Origin: Paenibacillus nasutitermitis
GTDB lineage: Bacteria; Bacillota; Bacilli; Paenibacillales; Paenibacillaceae
Assembly: GCF_014641075.1 (NCBI RefSeq)
Contig: NZ_BMHP01000002.1
Span: forward strand, 1 to 64,000
DNA: 64,000 nucleotides
Direction: 5' to 3'
Position 1 is the stretch's first letter, and every line of letters begins with the position of its first letter. The notes below the pieces were generated by a model. The model was not told the origin of the DNA. It made no database searches and saw only the letters and a program-made list of their open reading frames with translations. The position numbers were made by a program, and so were the translations under genes. Positions 16,694-26,500 of this stretch are shown piece by piece.

Positions 16694-18064
16694 CTAACTA
16701 ACGGTTGGTGGAGTGATTGGCAAAGTAACAATGAAGGTCGCTCCTCGACCTGGTTCGCTTTCCACACGGATGTCACCTTGATGAAGCGATACGATCTGTT
16801 TAACGATGGCAAGTCCCATACCGCTGCCGTCATACTTGCGACTGTGGGAACGATCTGCCTTGAAAAAACGCTCGAATATCCGCTTCTGGTCTTCGAGGGG
16901 AATTCCAATACCCTTGTCGGATATTTGAATGGTCACGCTTTTGATATCCTGCTTGATGCTGACGTGAATAACGCCGCCGTCCTTGGAGAATTTGATGCTA
17001 TTGCCAAGCAGGTTCGTCCATACCTGGTTTAATTGATCATGATCAGCCGATAATCGAACAGCTTTCAAATTAAGCTCGAACCGGATGTTGCGAGCCGACC
17101 ATTGCGGCTGGATGGCCACGATGACTCGTCTGATCTGTTCATCAAGGCTGAATGTGGTGAGCCGCTGCTGCTGTGACTGCGATTCAAGCAGACTCAGCAG
17201 TAGCAAACTATTGCTCATTTTGGACATCCGATTTGCTTCAGCGATGATAATATCGAGATATCGGCTTCGTTCATCAAACGGGAGGTCTACTTGCTTGAGC
17301 GCTAAAGCATAACCGGATATGGAGGTAAGCGGCGATTGAACTTCGTGAGACACGTTCGCTACGAATTCCCTTCGCATCTGCTCAAGCTGCTGCAGATCAT
17401 GCATCATATCTTCAAAGCTGCGAGCTAATATGCCCAGTTCACCCTTTTGCTTAATATTTAGCTTGACATTGAAATTACCGCCTGCTATTTGCCGGGTCGC
17501 ATTTGTCAGCTGTTTGATCGGTTTGATCAGGAACATCGCAGCAACCAGAATCAACAGACTCCCAGCCAGCAACGAATAGGTGGAAAAGTTCAATATCCAT
17601 TTTATTACAAACGAGGTGGAAGGCGGAGCGATCCTTTCTATAAACATCGCTTTCGGGCCGGTATCAGTTGTGAGCGGCAATCCTAAAAGTGTCGTTGAAA
17701 CACCAGTAGGATTGGTTTGTACAACTTCCCCATTCATTGCTTTTTCCACTTGTTTCATGGTCACTGTGGCAAGATTATGTCCATGAAGCGCTCCGTAAGA
17801 CTTGAACTGACCTGTTGTATCGTAAATTCGAATATGATACGATTTCAGCTGATTCATATTGCTTACATATGTGTCCGCTTCGCCTGCGGGAAATCTCTCG
17901 TAAATCCGGGCGATATCCTGGCCGAAATAAAGCAAGGGGAGTTGCATATTTTCATTCAATTTATCTTTAAATATCCAAGTTGCCAAAAAAAAGGAGATGA
18001 TCGTGCCCCCGATAACGGCAACAAGAAAAATCAGAACCACGCGTGTATATAGGGATCTGATCAT
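16694..18064 (-). CDS. Sensor histidine kinase
   Basis: This encodes 456 residues. Transmembrane helices at about 8-29 and 165-190 enclose an extracytoplasmic sensor of ~135 residues; a HAMP domain follows, then the HisKA box FVANVSHEVQSPLTSISGYALAL. The ATPase has N (NLLGNSIKFS), G1 (ISDKGIGI), F (IFERFFKADRS) and G2 (GSGMGLAIVKQI) boxes, so all catalytic parts are present. It would autophosphorylate at the His in SHEVQ and pass phosphate to the regulator encoded just upstream, with which it overlaps (ATGA). The signal is unknown. Confidence 0.93.
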   Translation of the reverse strand: MIRSLYTRVVLIFLVAVIGGTIISFFLATWIFKDKLNENMQLPLLYFGQDIARIYERFPAGEADTYVSNMNQLKSYHIRIYDTTGQFKSYGALHGHNLATVTMKQVEKAMNGEVVQTNPTGVSTTLLGLPLTTDTGPKAMFIERIAPPSTSFVIKWILNFSTYSLLAGSLLILVAAMFLIKPIKQLTNATRQIAGGNFNVKLNIKQKGELGILARSFEDMMHDLQQLEQMRREFVANVSHEVQSPLTSISGYALALKQVDLPFDERSRYLDIIIAEANRMSKMSNSLLLLSLLESQSQQQRLTTFSLDEQIRRVIVAIQPQWSARNIRFELNLKAVRLSADHDQLNQVWTNLLGNSIKFSKDGGVIHVSIKQDIKSVTIQISDKGIGIPLEDQKRIFERFFKADRSHSRKYDGSGMGLAIVKQIVSLHQGDIRVESEPGRGATFIVTLPITPPTVS

Positions 18065-18735
18065 TCGTATACCTCAAGCCTGTAGCCAAGCCCGCGCACC
18101 GTCTCAATACGAAAAACGGATGTAGCTGTGAATCGCTCGCGCAAGCGTTTAATATGTACATCTATCGTTCGATCATCTCCAGCATAATCGATCCCCCAAA
18201 CCTGGTCGATCAACTGCCCGCGTGTATAGACTTGTCCGGGTGTACTGGCGAGCTTATACAGCAATTCGAACTCTTTGAGCGGCAGCGTGAGCGACTCCGT
18301 CCCTCTCATTACCTTATAGGTCTGCCGGTCAAGGATAATGTTGCCGAACTGGATCGTCTGCGCGGTACCCACCCGATATCGTTTCAGTAATGCCCTGACC
18401 CGGGCCGTTAACTCCAACGGATCAAAGGGTTTCGTCAAATAATCGTCCGTCCCAAGTTCGAACCCTTTAACTTTCTCCCATGTTTCCCCTCTTGCAGTCA
18501 GCATAAGCAGCGGGAGATCAGGATTGGCCTTTCGAAGCTCTTTGCATAACGTCCACCCATCCATAACCGGCATCATAATATCGAGTACAACAAGATCGAT
18601 CTGCTTCGAGGCATAGACGGTTAGTGCTTCCTTGCCATCTGCGGCTTCGGCTGTTGCGAAACCTTCGTTGCGAAGAAATAAACAGACGAGCTCGCGAATG
18701 TTTGCATCGTCGTCAGCAACCAGTATTGTAGGCAT
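18061..18735 (-). CDS. OmpR-family response regulator
   Basis: This encodes 224 residues. The receiver domain has the acidic pair DDDAN, the phospho-acceptor Asp in VVLDIMMP, the switch Thr in LLMLTARG and Lys in YLTKPFDP; the winged-helix Trans_Reg_C domain follows (LTLPLKEFELLYKLAS, IDVHIKRLRERF, RIETVRGLGYRLE). The start at 18735 (MPTILVADDD) follows GAGGGAACG and removes 15 unlikely residues of the longer frame. It is cotranscribed with the kinase. The neighbouring MFS and streptogramin-lyase relics hint at a drug or envelope stress role, but this is only context. Confidence 0.93.
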   Translation of the reverse strand: MPTILVADDDANIRELVCLFLRNEGFATAEAADGKEALTVYASKQIDLVVLDIMMPVMDGWTLCKELRKANPDLPLLMLTARGETWEKVKGFELGTDDYLTKPFDPLELTARVRALLKRYRVGTAQTIQFGNIILDRQTYKVMRGTESLTLPLKEFELLYKLASTPGQVYTRGQLIDQVWGIDYAGDDRTIDVHIKRLRERFTATSVFRIETVRGLGYRLEVYE

Positions 18736-18884
18736 TCGTTCCCTCTTTCCCTGTTTCCAGTCCCATATTGAAGTAATCATTATACTATATGTGAATTTGA
18801 ATTACCCCTATTACTCCTATAATTTTAAACGTACAACCCAACGACTATGGGCATCATCATACATTCTAAAAATCATATAAGTTA

Positions 18885-18910
18885 GGCCACTCTAAATATT
18901 TAGAGTGGCC
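18885..18910. terminator. Terminator of the lost lyase gene
   Basis: GGCCACTCTAAAT and ATTTAGAGTGGCC form a perfect palindromic stem. The analogous hairpin behind the intact vgb gene is at 34385-34415. Confidence 0.75.
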
Positions 18911-18924
18911 AAATAAACGAAAGT

Positions 18925-19052
18925 TCATTCCGAAACGACCCTCAAACATGCAATCTGATTACACTCTTCAGCGAACCAAACATTACCTTCAGGATAAACC
19001 GTAATGCCATGAGGTTCTGCATTTTTTGTTGGTATTTCATACTCTGTAATAG
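18925..19052 (-). pseudogene. 3' relic of a second streptogramin lyase (vgb-like) gene
   Basis: The minus strand encodes about 41 residues in one frame to a [23 protein letters not shown], continuing [15 protein letters not shown]. This nearly equals the C-terminus of the intact vgb at 34434. Similarity stops abruptly at 19052. The terminator arrangement behind it is also shared. It is a truncated paralogue. Confidence 0.9.
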
Positions 19053-19352
19053 GTAAGGCTATGGTTTGCTCCTGGTTCTACCCACTAAAAGCCCCACGTT
19101 CTCCCCGCTAACGCCATCTAATGCTGACCATAAAAAAGGCCAGCCAGTTATACCTGGTTAACCTGTTAATAGGAAGAATTCGATATTTACACGGCAATTA
19201 ATGAGAAAATTATCTTATCGCCCCACACTCGGTTCTCTTATACAATACAAGTTGTATATTCTAGTTTACATATTATTTATTATGTAACCTTATCTCTCAA
19301 TGATCAATCTAATCGAAATCCAGATTCCGATAGAAGAAAGAGCGGATCGTCT
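19053..19352. other. Intergenic region upstream of the MFS relic
   Basis: No gene is visible. The region holds a hairpin-like GGCCAGCCAGTTATACCTGGTTAACC stretch near 19138 and a 22-bp palindrome at 19266-19287. Confidence 0.5.
19266..19287. promoter_or_regulatory. Palindrome TTACATA-N8-TATGTAA, copy 1
   Basis: TTACATA and TATGTAA are separated by 8 AT-only bases, 66 bases before the start of the MFS relic. The same spacing recurs at 36435 and 47422. It is probably an operator, by symmetry and position. Confidence 0.55.
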
Positions 19353-19986
19353 ATGAATCCTAAATTAGTCGTATCTTTACTTGCTCTGGCTGTTTTTCTC
19401 ATTGGGACTGTGGAGTACATTATAAGCGGAATTCTCCCTCTGGTCGCAGCCGATCTTGGAATAACGACATCTTTGCGGGCATGCTCGTTATGGCATTCGC
19501 CCTTTCCGCAGCCCTTGGCACTCCTATCGTCATTGCCCTAACCATCCGAGTAGATCGTAAAAAATGCTGCTTTCGATGCTCGGTATCTTTATTTTGAGCT
19601 GCTTCCTCTTTTATTTCAGCCCCTCGTTTGAGATGATGCTGGTGACGCGAGTGAAAAAGGAACGAGATTCACCATCTACACCGGTCTTTCACTTCAAGTC
19701 GGCATGCTGTTGCCTTGGATAAACGGTTTGATTTACGCTATCATCCCGTTGGTCATGATTTGGATGATGGGCACATGGATGATATCCCCTTATCCAATTC
19801 GGTTTTGCTATCGGATCGGCAATCGGGGGAATGGTGATCGGTGGTTTTTCTATAAGCAACCTGGGTTGGCCCGCGTTCATCATGGTCTTGTTTGCGCTCC
19901 TGCTAGCTGTCCGGTTGTGCGCTTACAATAATAAACCGGAACATGTATATGATGACCATAAAAAACGAAACGTCTGTACCGATTGA
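19353..19986 (+). pseudogene. Broken MFS efflux transporter
   Basis: The N-terminus VVSLLALAVFLIGTVEYIISGILPLVAADLGI is typical of AraJ/chloramphenicol-efflux-type MFS proteins. A frameshift follows near 19470; further fragments in other frames read LSMLGIFILSCFLFYFSPSF and SISNLGWPAFIMVLFALLLA and end at TGA 19986. The middle is missing about half of the expected ~390-residue protein. It cannot make a working transporter. Confidence 0.8.
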
Positions 19987-20051
19987 ATCTCAAGATCAAG
20001 TTCTTTTCATTTGCTTTAGGCAAGAACTGGATCGTTGTGCAAATATCAAAA

Positions 20052-20076
20052 AAAAGTCGCACCTTACGCGACTTTT
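20052..20076. terminator. Bidirectional terminator before the rhamnosidase gene end
   Basis: AAAAGTCGC and GCGACTTTT pair across 7 bases. It closes the minus-strand sugar operon and the plus-strand MFS relic. Confidence 0.8.
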
Positions 20077-20106
20077 AAGGAAACTCGTTTGTTCTTATCA
20101 ATCGAC

Positions 20107-22836
20107 CTATTCCAATTGAAAAGAGTAGCTGCCCGAACCGATCGTCAGAATAAGATTCCCCCCCTCTTGACGGAAACAAAATTCGTTGCAATTCACTAGC
20201 TCCGAATTATCAACACACCAAATGCATCGTCCCGTATCATGATCAGTAATAAGAGTGAACTTGCTTCCCTTATGCGCCTGAGGAAAATATATATCCGCAC
20301 TGCAATTAGGGGGAATGACCACGTCCACATCCCAACGATCGGCGTTTTCCCGGGACCAGCGAATCGAGTATAGGCCTCGTATAGTATGCACCGACGCGGA
20401 TGCATGGCTTAACACGCTTGTACCGAACGGCTTAAATATAGCCTGGCCAAATGCAACGGATTCTGGATGAGGCGCTATTCCTGCCAGATACTTGTAAAAC
20501 CAGGCGCTAACGCTTCCGAACATTGGATGATTATGCGAATCATGGCCATCCCACGACTCCCATAAAGTCGTGGCGCCATTCTCGATCATGTACCCATAAC
20601 CAGGGTAATCCTTTTTTAGCACCATCCCCAAGGCCGTATCAGTCTTCCCGCGTTCACTCAGTAAATCAAACAGGAAATACGTCCCGAATATACCCGTATC
20701 TAAATGTCCGTCCAGTTCTTCCTGGTAGTGCTGCAATACCCGCTCCCACACTTGATCGATATTCTCGTCAGGAACGCAGCCGAGCACGAAAGGGAAAACA
20801 TCCGCTCCCTGTCTGCCGATGGAATAGCACGCTTTGTCGCGATCGAAAAACTCTTCGTTGAACGATCGGCATAGATTGCGGAACAAGTTGGAGAAAAGCC
20901 GATGATCCTCGGTATAACCAAGTACATCCGCAACCTGTGCCATTATCCTGGATATGTGAGCGTAATAGAAATTGTTGACCAATACCGGCGGAAGCTCGCT
21001 CTCCCCCGGTATGCACCAATCCCCCAGAAACCAGCTGTCCGGTTCTTCGAATCGGACCAAATACCCGCCTTCGTTGCGAGTGCCCAAATACGCGATCCAT
21101 CGTTTCATCCCTTCGTAATGCTCCATAAGCAATCGTCTGTCACCATACATGCGATACATGAGCCATGGCATAATGACATACGCGCTTCCCCAGGCAACGC
21201 CTCCCCCGCCTCCATTGAACGGAGCCGTATGCGGGACGAATCCGGTCTGGCGGTTCTGCGAGTCGCTAATATCTCCGATCCATTTCGTATAAAACGATGC
21301 CATATCAAAGTTATATACGGCCGCTTCGGCGGTTAAGTGGCCGTCCCCGGTATAGCCAAGCCGTTCTCGGTGCGGACAATCGCTGGGCACTCCGCCGTGC
21401 AAGTTGGTCAGCTGCGACCATCGGTAAGCCGCCTGCACCTGATTCAGAAGCGGCTCCGAGCATTCGAATCCCCCTGCCGAAGCGACGGCTGCATGCACGA
21501 CGACCGCATCCAGATCTGTAATCTCCGGAATACCGGGATATCCGTTAACTTCCGCATAACGAAATCCATGCCAAACAAATCTCGGCTCGTATTCTTCTTT
21601 GCCTCCGCCTTTCAGGATATAAACATCCGTCTGTACCTGATCTTCTCCTCCGGTACTTATCATATCGAGTTCGCCGTTTTCTCCGATCTCCTCAGCGAAT
21701 CGCAATATCACGCGTTGTCCGGCGGAGCCCGTCAACCGAATCCGGACCCATCCTGAGATATTTTGGCCAAAATCAAAGATGTATACGCCTGGCTTCAGTT
21801 CCGTTCTGGAGACGGGAGCAATCGTATCGATGACCTTATCGGGAGGAGAAAGTTGCGATGTCAAACGTCCGGCTGGCGGACAAACAAGTCGGGCATTGTT
21901 CCAAGCGGAATCGTTGAAGCCGATGTCCGCCCAACCCCGCTGCTCAAGCCGCGCATCGTAAATTTCGCCGTAGAATACATTATTGAAAACAATCGGGCCC
22001 CCGCTGCATGTCCAGCTTTCGTCGCTTAGGATGCAGTCCACGGAGCCATCCTCGTACTCAATCATCAACTGCAGGATCAGCTTGGGTGACCCATAGCTCA
22101 TCTTTCCTTCAATCGTTCTTTCAGCCTGGTTGTAGAAGCCGTTGCCCAGCATCAAGCCCAGTGCATTATCTCCCTGCGCAAGTGCTTCTGTTAAGGAATA
22201 TTGAATATAGCTCACCCTCTTGGAGGTTTGATCGTCAAAGGGATAGAGCAGGCCTTCAATCCGGCGATTGTCATAATCCGTCCAATTCGGAACCAGAACA
22301 TGGTCACCTATCTTGCGGCCATTTAAGTAAAACTCATAGTATCCAAGTCCCGATACATAGACCGTGGCCTTCCTTACCGTCTTATCGACGTGGAATGCTT
22401 TTCTAAATAATGGAGCTGCAATCTCCTCGCTGGCACTGATCCATTGTGCCTTCCACTCATGTTGATCCAGGATGCCCATTTCAAAAAAAGCTGCCGATCC
22501 GGCCTCTCCCTTCTCGTCTTCCTGATTCCAGCATTTGACCGTCCAGTAATAACGTTGTCCGCTGACGAGAGGCTTTCCCGCATATTCAATATGAAAAGTA
22601 TCGGAAGATGTGATTTTCCCGGAATCCCACTGTTGTCCGATCCCGGCTGCTGCACTTGCTTCATCAGCGGCAACAATAATTTGATAAGCGGATTGCATTT
22701 GACCGCGAGCTGCCTCTGCAAATTCCCAGCTGAAACGGGGAACGCGCGTGTCGATTCCGATCGGGTTCTCGATATATTCGACTCGCAAGCGAGTGGGCCT
22801 AAGCCGGTTAGTTCCATATCTTTCATCAATGTCCAT
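20107..22836 (-). CDS. GH78 alpha-L-rhamnosidase
   Basis: This encodes 909 residues with no signal peptide, so it acts in the cytoplasm on imported oligosaccharides. N-terminal beta domains (about 10-340, RVPRFSWEF and YVSGLGYYEFYLNGRKIGD) match bacterial rhamnosidase N-domains. The alpha/alpha barrel follows with the conserved acidic region DCPHRERLGYTGDGHLTAE (general acid Glu and Asp) and VAWGSAYVIMPW; a C-terminal beta sandwich ends the protein. It removes terminal alpha-L-rhamnose. Its length is normal for the family. It is the last gene of the minus-strand glycan locus. Confidence 0.93.
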   Translation of the reverse strand: MDIDERYGTNRLRPTRLRVEYIENPIGIDTRVPRFSWEFAEAARGQMQSAYQIIVAADEASAAAGIGQQWDSGKITSSDTFHIEYAGKPLVSGQRYYWTVKCWNQEDEKGEAGSAAFFEMGILDQHEWKAQWISASEEIAAPLFRKAFHVDKTVRKATVYVSGLGYYEFYLNGRKIGDHVLVPNWTDYDNRRIEGLLYPFDDQTSKRVSYIQYSLTEALAQGDNALGLMLGNGFYNQAERTIEGKMSYGSPKLILQLMIEYEDGSVDCILSDESWTCSGGPIVFNNVFYGEIYDARLEQRGWADIGFNDSAWNNARLVCPPAGRLTSQLSPPDKVIDTIAPVSRTELKPGVYIFDFGQNISGWVRIRLTGSAGQRVILRFAEEIGENGELDMISTGGEDQVQTDVYILKGGGKEEYEPRFVWHGFRYAEVNGYPGIPEITDLDAVVVHAAVASAGGFECSEPLLNQVQAAYRWSQLTNLHGGVPSDCPHRERLGYTGDGHLTAEAAVYNFDMASFYTKWIGDISDSQNRQTGFVPHTAPFNGGGGGVAWGSAYVIMPWLMYRMYGDRRLLMEHYEGMKRWIAYLGTRNEGGYLVRFEEPDSWFLGDWCIPGESELPPVLVNNFYYAHISRIMAQVADVLGYTEDHRLFSNLFRNLCRSFNEEFFDRDKACYSIGRQGADVFPFVLGCVPDENIDQVWERVLQHYQEELDGHLDTGIFGTYFLFDLLSERGKTDTALGMVLKKDYPGYGYMIENGATTLWESWDGHDSHNHPMFGSVSAWFYKYLAGIAPHPESVAFGQAIFKPFGTSVLSHASASVHTIRGLYSIRWSRENADRWDVDVVIPPNCSADIYFPQAHKGSKFTLITDHDTGRCIWCVDNSELVNCNEFCFRQEGGNLILTIGSGSYSFQLE

Positions 22837-22889
22837 ATCATAATTCCCTTCCAGCTCTTCAAGCTTCCTCTTGGATATGTTCTGCAGGT

Positions 22890-23621
22890 TTAGTAATACC
22901 GGATCCGTTCCTTGTACCCGTCTATCAATCCTTGGTTATGTTCTTCTCCCCCGGATATATTGCCGCTTCGAAAAACGGGAGGCGCTGCGCCTCGCTCCAA
23001 TAGTTGTTCAACGACAGCGCATATCAACGTCTGAATGATCACGATGCCGGCTATCGTTGAAGAAGGTCCGATTTTGTTGGTAAGCTTTTCATGCGCCAGC
23101 ATGGCGTCACCGGGAACGCCACAGTTATCCAGCACTTCATCCGCCACTTCAAAAAGACGCTTGCCGCTTGAATGCCGGGAGCATTCTTCCGATGAATGTT
23201 GAAGACTCGTTAAAGCAACCACATGCAGACCGCGTTCCTTGCATTCCAATGCTACTTCAATCGGAACCGCATTAATGCCGCTATTGGAAACAATAATAAT
23301 CGTTTCGCCCGGACGCAAATCGTATCCGGATACAATAACTTTCGCGTAACCATGCAATCGTTCCAGCATGGACGTCCTTCCCACATTAATTTCCATCAGG
23401 GACGGTTCCAGCATTGCATTGATGCAGACCAGTCCGCCGGCTCTATTAAACGCATCTTCGGCAACCATGTGAGAATGCCCGCTGCCAAATAGATGAAGGA
23501 CGCCGCCCTTCATAATGGAATCCGCTATCTTGGAAGCGACACGTTGAATCGTTTCTTTCTGAGAACGGCTGATCGAATCGATAACGTTCAGGACTTGATT
23601 CAGGTATTCATTCATCAACAT
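22890..23621 (-). CDS. SIS-domain phosphosugar-binding protein (UPF0309 type)
   Basis: This encodes 243 residues. A SIS domain spans about residues 30-215 with LHLFGSGHSH, IIIVSNSGINAVPIEVAL and VVALTSLQHSS; the Ser/Gly loops bind a phosphosugar. The family resembles the uncharacterised UPF0309 group found near amino-sugar genes. It probably acts as an isomerase, etherase or binding protein on a GlcNAc- or MurNAc-type phosphate, judged from neighbours NagA and a ROK kinase. The gap to the ROK gene is only 5 bases, so the genes are translated together. Confidence 0.85.
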   Translation of the reverse strand: MLMNEYLNQVLNVIDSISRSQKETIQRVASKIADSIMKGGVLHLFGSGHSHMVAEDAFNRAGGLVCINAMLEPSLMEINVGRTSMLERLHGYAKVIVSGYDLRPGETIIIVSNSGINAVPIEVALECKERGLHVVALTSLQHSSEECSRHSSGKRLFEVADEVLDNCGVPGDAMLAHEKLTNKIGPSSTIAGIVIIQTLICAVVEQLLERGAAPPVFRSGNISGGEEHNQGLIDGYKERIRYY

Positions 23622-23626
23622 ACGCT

Positions 23627-24538
23627 TTATCCTCTCTCTTTCAAATCATTAAAGGCCATTACCGCCGCCCCCAGCATGCCAGCCTTTAATGGGTTGGCTG
23701 CAAGGATAACTTCCCAGTCCCGCTTAAGCTTGTAGCGTTCACCAATAATCTTGCGTGCCGGCTCCATTAGATAAGGACCGCTTTGACTTAGTCCTCCACC
23801 AACCAAAATGGTATCGACGCCAAATAAATTCAAACAGCTGACCAATGCCATTCCAAGCACTTGGCCGGCATCCTGGAATATTTGACGCGCATTGGCATCC
23901 CCTTGCCCTGCCGCCTCGTAAAGCAGCACCGCATCTTTCCCTCCTTGAGCCGACAACGCTGGACCGGAAACATATTTCTCCAGACAGCCCCTATTGCCGC
24001 ACTCACATGGACGTCCATTCGGAAAAATGCAATTGTGGCCTAAGTTTATAATCGTGTTATCTCGACCCTTATAAATCCGTCCGTCTATGCAAAGACTTGC
24101 CCCGATACCAGTACCCAGACTCACAAATAGAAAACGATCCTTATGGCGACCACTTCCGAAATGATACTCGCCCAGTGCCCCGGCTTCCGCATCATTAATC
24201 ACGCTTACGGGGAGACCCAATCGTTCTTCCAGCAGTCGGCGTAACGGCAGGTTGCCCCACCCCAGATTAACAGCCGTTTTGACGATCCCTTGATCTGTAT
24301 CGATAACCCCCGGCGTGGACACCCCTAGTGAGCTTATTTTTCGGCTTCCCTTATACTCCTGAAGGAAATGCGCGATCGTTTCAACCATTGAATGGATGTC
24401 TGCATTCCCCTCGTCTGTTCGCTCTATAGGCTTGACTTTGAAGTTCAACACTTCGCCTTGCCCGCTTACAAACCCGAATTTCAGCTGAGTCCCGCCAATA
24501 TCAAGACCCACAACAAGCTCCTGATCAAGGTTTATCAT
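23627..24538 (-). CDS. ROK-family sugar kinase
   Basis: This encodes 303 residues. The phosphate loop VGLDIGGTQLKFGFV (about residues 9-23), a sugar-binding region GVSTPGVIDTDQG and VINDAEAGALGEYHFG, ATP loop SLGTGIGASL, and the zinc site GHN...CECGNRGCLE are all present; no HTH domain is attached, so it is an enzyme and not a repressor. It would phosphorylate glucose, N-acetylglucosamine or a related sugar. Its start overlaps the end of the DUF4838 gene by 14 bases. Substrate assignment to an amino sugar is inference from the NagA gene nearby. Confidence 0.9.
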   Translation of the reverse strand: MINLDQELVVGLDIGGTQLKFGFVSGQGEVLNFKVKPIERTDEGNADIHSMVETIAHFLQEYKGSRKISSLGVSTPGVIDTDQGIVKTAVNLGWGNLPLRRLLEERLGLPVSVINDAEAGALGEYHFGSGRHKDRFLFVSLGTGIGASLCIDGRIYKGRDNTIINLGHNCIFPNGRPCECGNRGCLEKYVSGPALSAQGGKDAVLLYEAAGQGDANARQIFQDAGQVLGMALVSCLNLFGVDTILVGGGLSQSGPYLMEPARKIIGERYKLKRDWEVILAANPLKAGMLGAAVMAFNDLKERG

Positions 24539-26447
24539 TAGCGGCCTCTTTTTTTAGACTGTCCACAAAATCAATCATGTCTGAGCATAGATGATCGGCG
24601 AATAGCTCGTGTCCGCTGGAGCCTTTAAGATCGTCCGACACGGATTCAATATAACGCCTGATTTCCATTCTGGCCTCGATCGCTTTATCCATGTAAGTTT
24701 CAATCAGGGACTTATCGGCGTTTTCTTCGAAAGCTTGTAAGTATCTCCCCATCATTTGATGATAGGTCGCTTCGGTTTCTTTTTGCGTAATATACAAGAT
24801 TTGAATTTCATCCTGGATCATGTTTTTTTCTTTGCCGGCACTTATCACAAGGGCCTCTCCCAACAAGCAAACGCAGCTCTCGAGCATATTTAGGCTCATT
24901 TTTATTTTTTCAATGTGCTGCTTTTGAAACTCGGGGGATTGGGGCGGTATATTTCGAATATCATGCAGAACATCTTTATAACCGCAAAAGGCCAGGATTC
25001 CTGCAGATGCTTGTTCCAGCAGGCGATAATACTCCAGCATGATGCCGGAGCTAGCCGGATAAATCTGTTCGCAAAAGGCATTCAGTCCTTTCCGGTAATC
25101 GTAATTTACATCCCAGGAACTGTTGGCGTAGACGAATAAATTAAAGTCATAAGCCCACCAGCTGTACCGAAGAAAGCCCAAAGTAGTGATTTTGTTTACT
25201 CCGGTTTTTTTATACTCGGCTAAATCACGGGCAATAACTTGCGGGAAATGCATCTTCATTTTCGAATATAAAATCATGTCCGTGTAGTACTCCACCACGT
25301 ATACTTGATGTCCGAATACTTCGACGGCATTGCTTGTCTTGCTGTAATATTTTCTATTCAATTCACAAGATGAATCATCAATACTGTGCGCGTAACATCT
25401 TTCTCTTGGCGCAATATAACCGACAACCTTCGGGTGTGGGGCAATAGTGATTTCCTTGGCATCCAGCGTATCATGGTATAGAACCATATCCCCTTTAATA
25501 GCAGGGTATTTCACGCTGATTTCGGCATAAATCTTATTGATGACATTCATGATCTGGTCTGGAATGGACATATGCCGGCACGATGAACACTCACACCAAC
25601 TGCCATCATAAACATCGTCGAACCAGAGATGCAAAATGTCGATTCCGTCGTTAGTGGCTAATACATTCTCGACCCCCTTCAAAATCAAAGCGATCGCTTC
25701 ATCACTGGATCCGCAAAAGTTCCCGTCCTTCCTTCTTACTCCATCCTTCTCCCTGAATAAATACGGTTTGGATTCAAACAATTCCCGATCCACAAACCAT
25801 TGTGTTCCATGGCCACCAAACTCATACAGTAGCGATCTTTTTTTGATTTCGCTTTTTATCCGGTCCAGACCTTCAAGTTCCTTGTGAGGTTCATGATGCA
25901 CCGTAATTGAGTTCAATTTGCTTTTACTGCACCAATCGATAAGCTCAACCATCTCTGCGCTCCACAGCTCACTGGGATTTTTGTGGCTGGCATCCATGAA
26001 GCTTCTGATTTCAAAATCCGGATTGACGATTTGACATATAGTTGGATCGATAACGATTTCCTCCAAGGAGGGAATAAACTCCCCTTTTGGGCCTGGGAAA
26101 AACCACTTGCATCCGATATGCTCCAAAAGCGCATAGACGGCAAAAAGGATCCCCCTGTCTTCCCGGCTGGTCAGAATCAAATTACCATGCACACCTACGA
26201 TGCAATACCCGTCATACTCCAATTGATCTGCATCTATGCAGTTGGAGTTAGCTTGACGTTTACACCATTCCAAACCGCCGATGAATATGGATGGTCTGTT
26301 CTCGACAGGAGCGCCGCAAATGGGAAGCGTTCCATTAGTCGCTTTCGCTATATATTTTTGCAGTTCTTCTGCCGCAAACAAGGATATCGCTTTGTCATCG
26401 CATACGATGTTTACGCCGCAAACTTGATGGTTTACAATCTTTATCAT
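24525..26447 (-). CDS. DUF4838-type large glycosidase-like protein
   Basis: This encodes 640 residues without a signal peptide. Residues 1-130 form the small alpha/beta domain seen before GH20 and GH67 catalytic barrels (AAEELQKYIAKATNG, DRGILFAVYALLEHIGCKWFFPG). The following ~300 residues look like a barrel with conserved acidic and aromatic segments (LHLWFDDVYDGSWCECSSC, WWAYDFNLFVYANSSWD); a helical C-terminus follows. Most DUF4838 proteins are uncharacterised and sit in polysaccharide loci. A hexosaminidase- or glucuronidase-like hydrolase is plausible but unproven. It is part of the minus-strand sugar operon. Confidence 0.82.
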   Translation of the reverse strand: MIKIVNHQVCGVNIVCDDKAISLFAAEELQKYIAKATNGTLPICGAPVENRPSIFIGGLEWCKRQANSNCIDADQLEYDGYCIVGVHGNLILTSREDRGILFAVYALLEHIGCKWFFPGPKGEFIPSLEEIVIDPTICQIVNPDFEIRSFMDASHKNPSELWSAEMVELIDWCSKSKLNSITVHHEPHKELEGLDRIKSEIKKRSLLYEFGGHGTQWFVDRELFESKPYLFREKDGVRRKDGNFCGSSDEAIALILKGVENVLATNDGIDILHLWFDDVYDGSWCECSSCRHMSIPDQIMNVINKIYAEISVKYPAIKGDMVLYHDTLDAKEITIAPHPKVVGYIAPRERCYAHSIDDSSCELNRKYYSKTSNAVEVFGHQVYVVEYYTDMILYSKMKMHFPQVIARDLAEYKKTGVNKITTLGFLRYSWWAYDFNLFVYANSSWDVNYDYRKGLNAFCEQIYPASSGIMLEYYRLLEQASAGILAFCGYKDVLHDIRNIPPQSPEFQKQHIEKIKMSLNMLESCVCLLGEALVISAGKEKNMIQDEIQILYITQKETEATYHQMMGRYLQAFEENADKSLIETYMDKAIEARMEIRRYIESVSDDLKGSSGHELFADHLCSDMIDFVDSLKKEAANDKP

Positions 26448-26500
26448 TTCCGAGTCACCCTTTACCTCAAGACTAGGTTTTCTTAATATGGGAATCCGAT

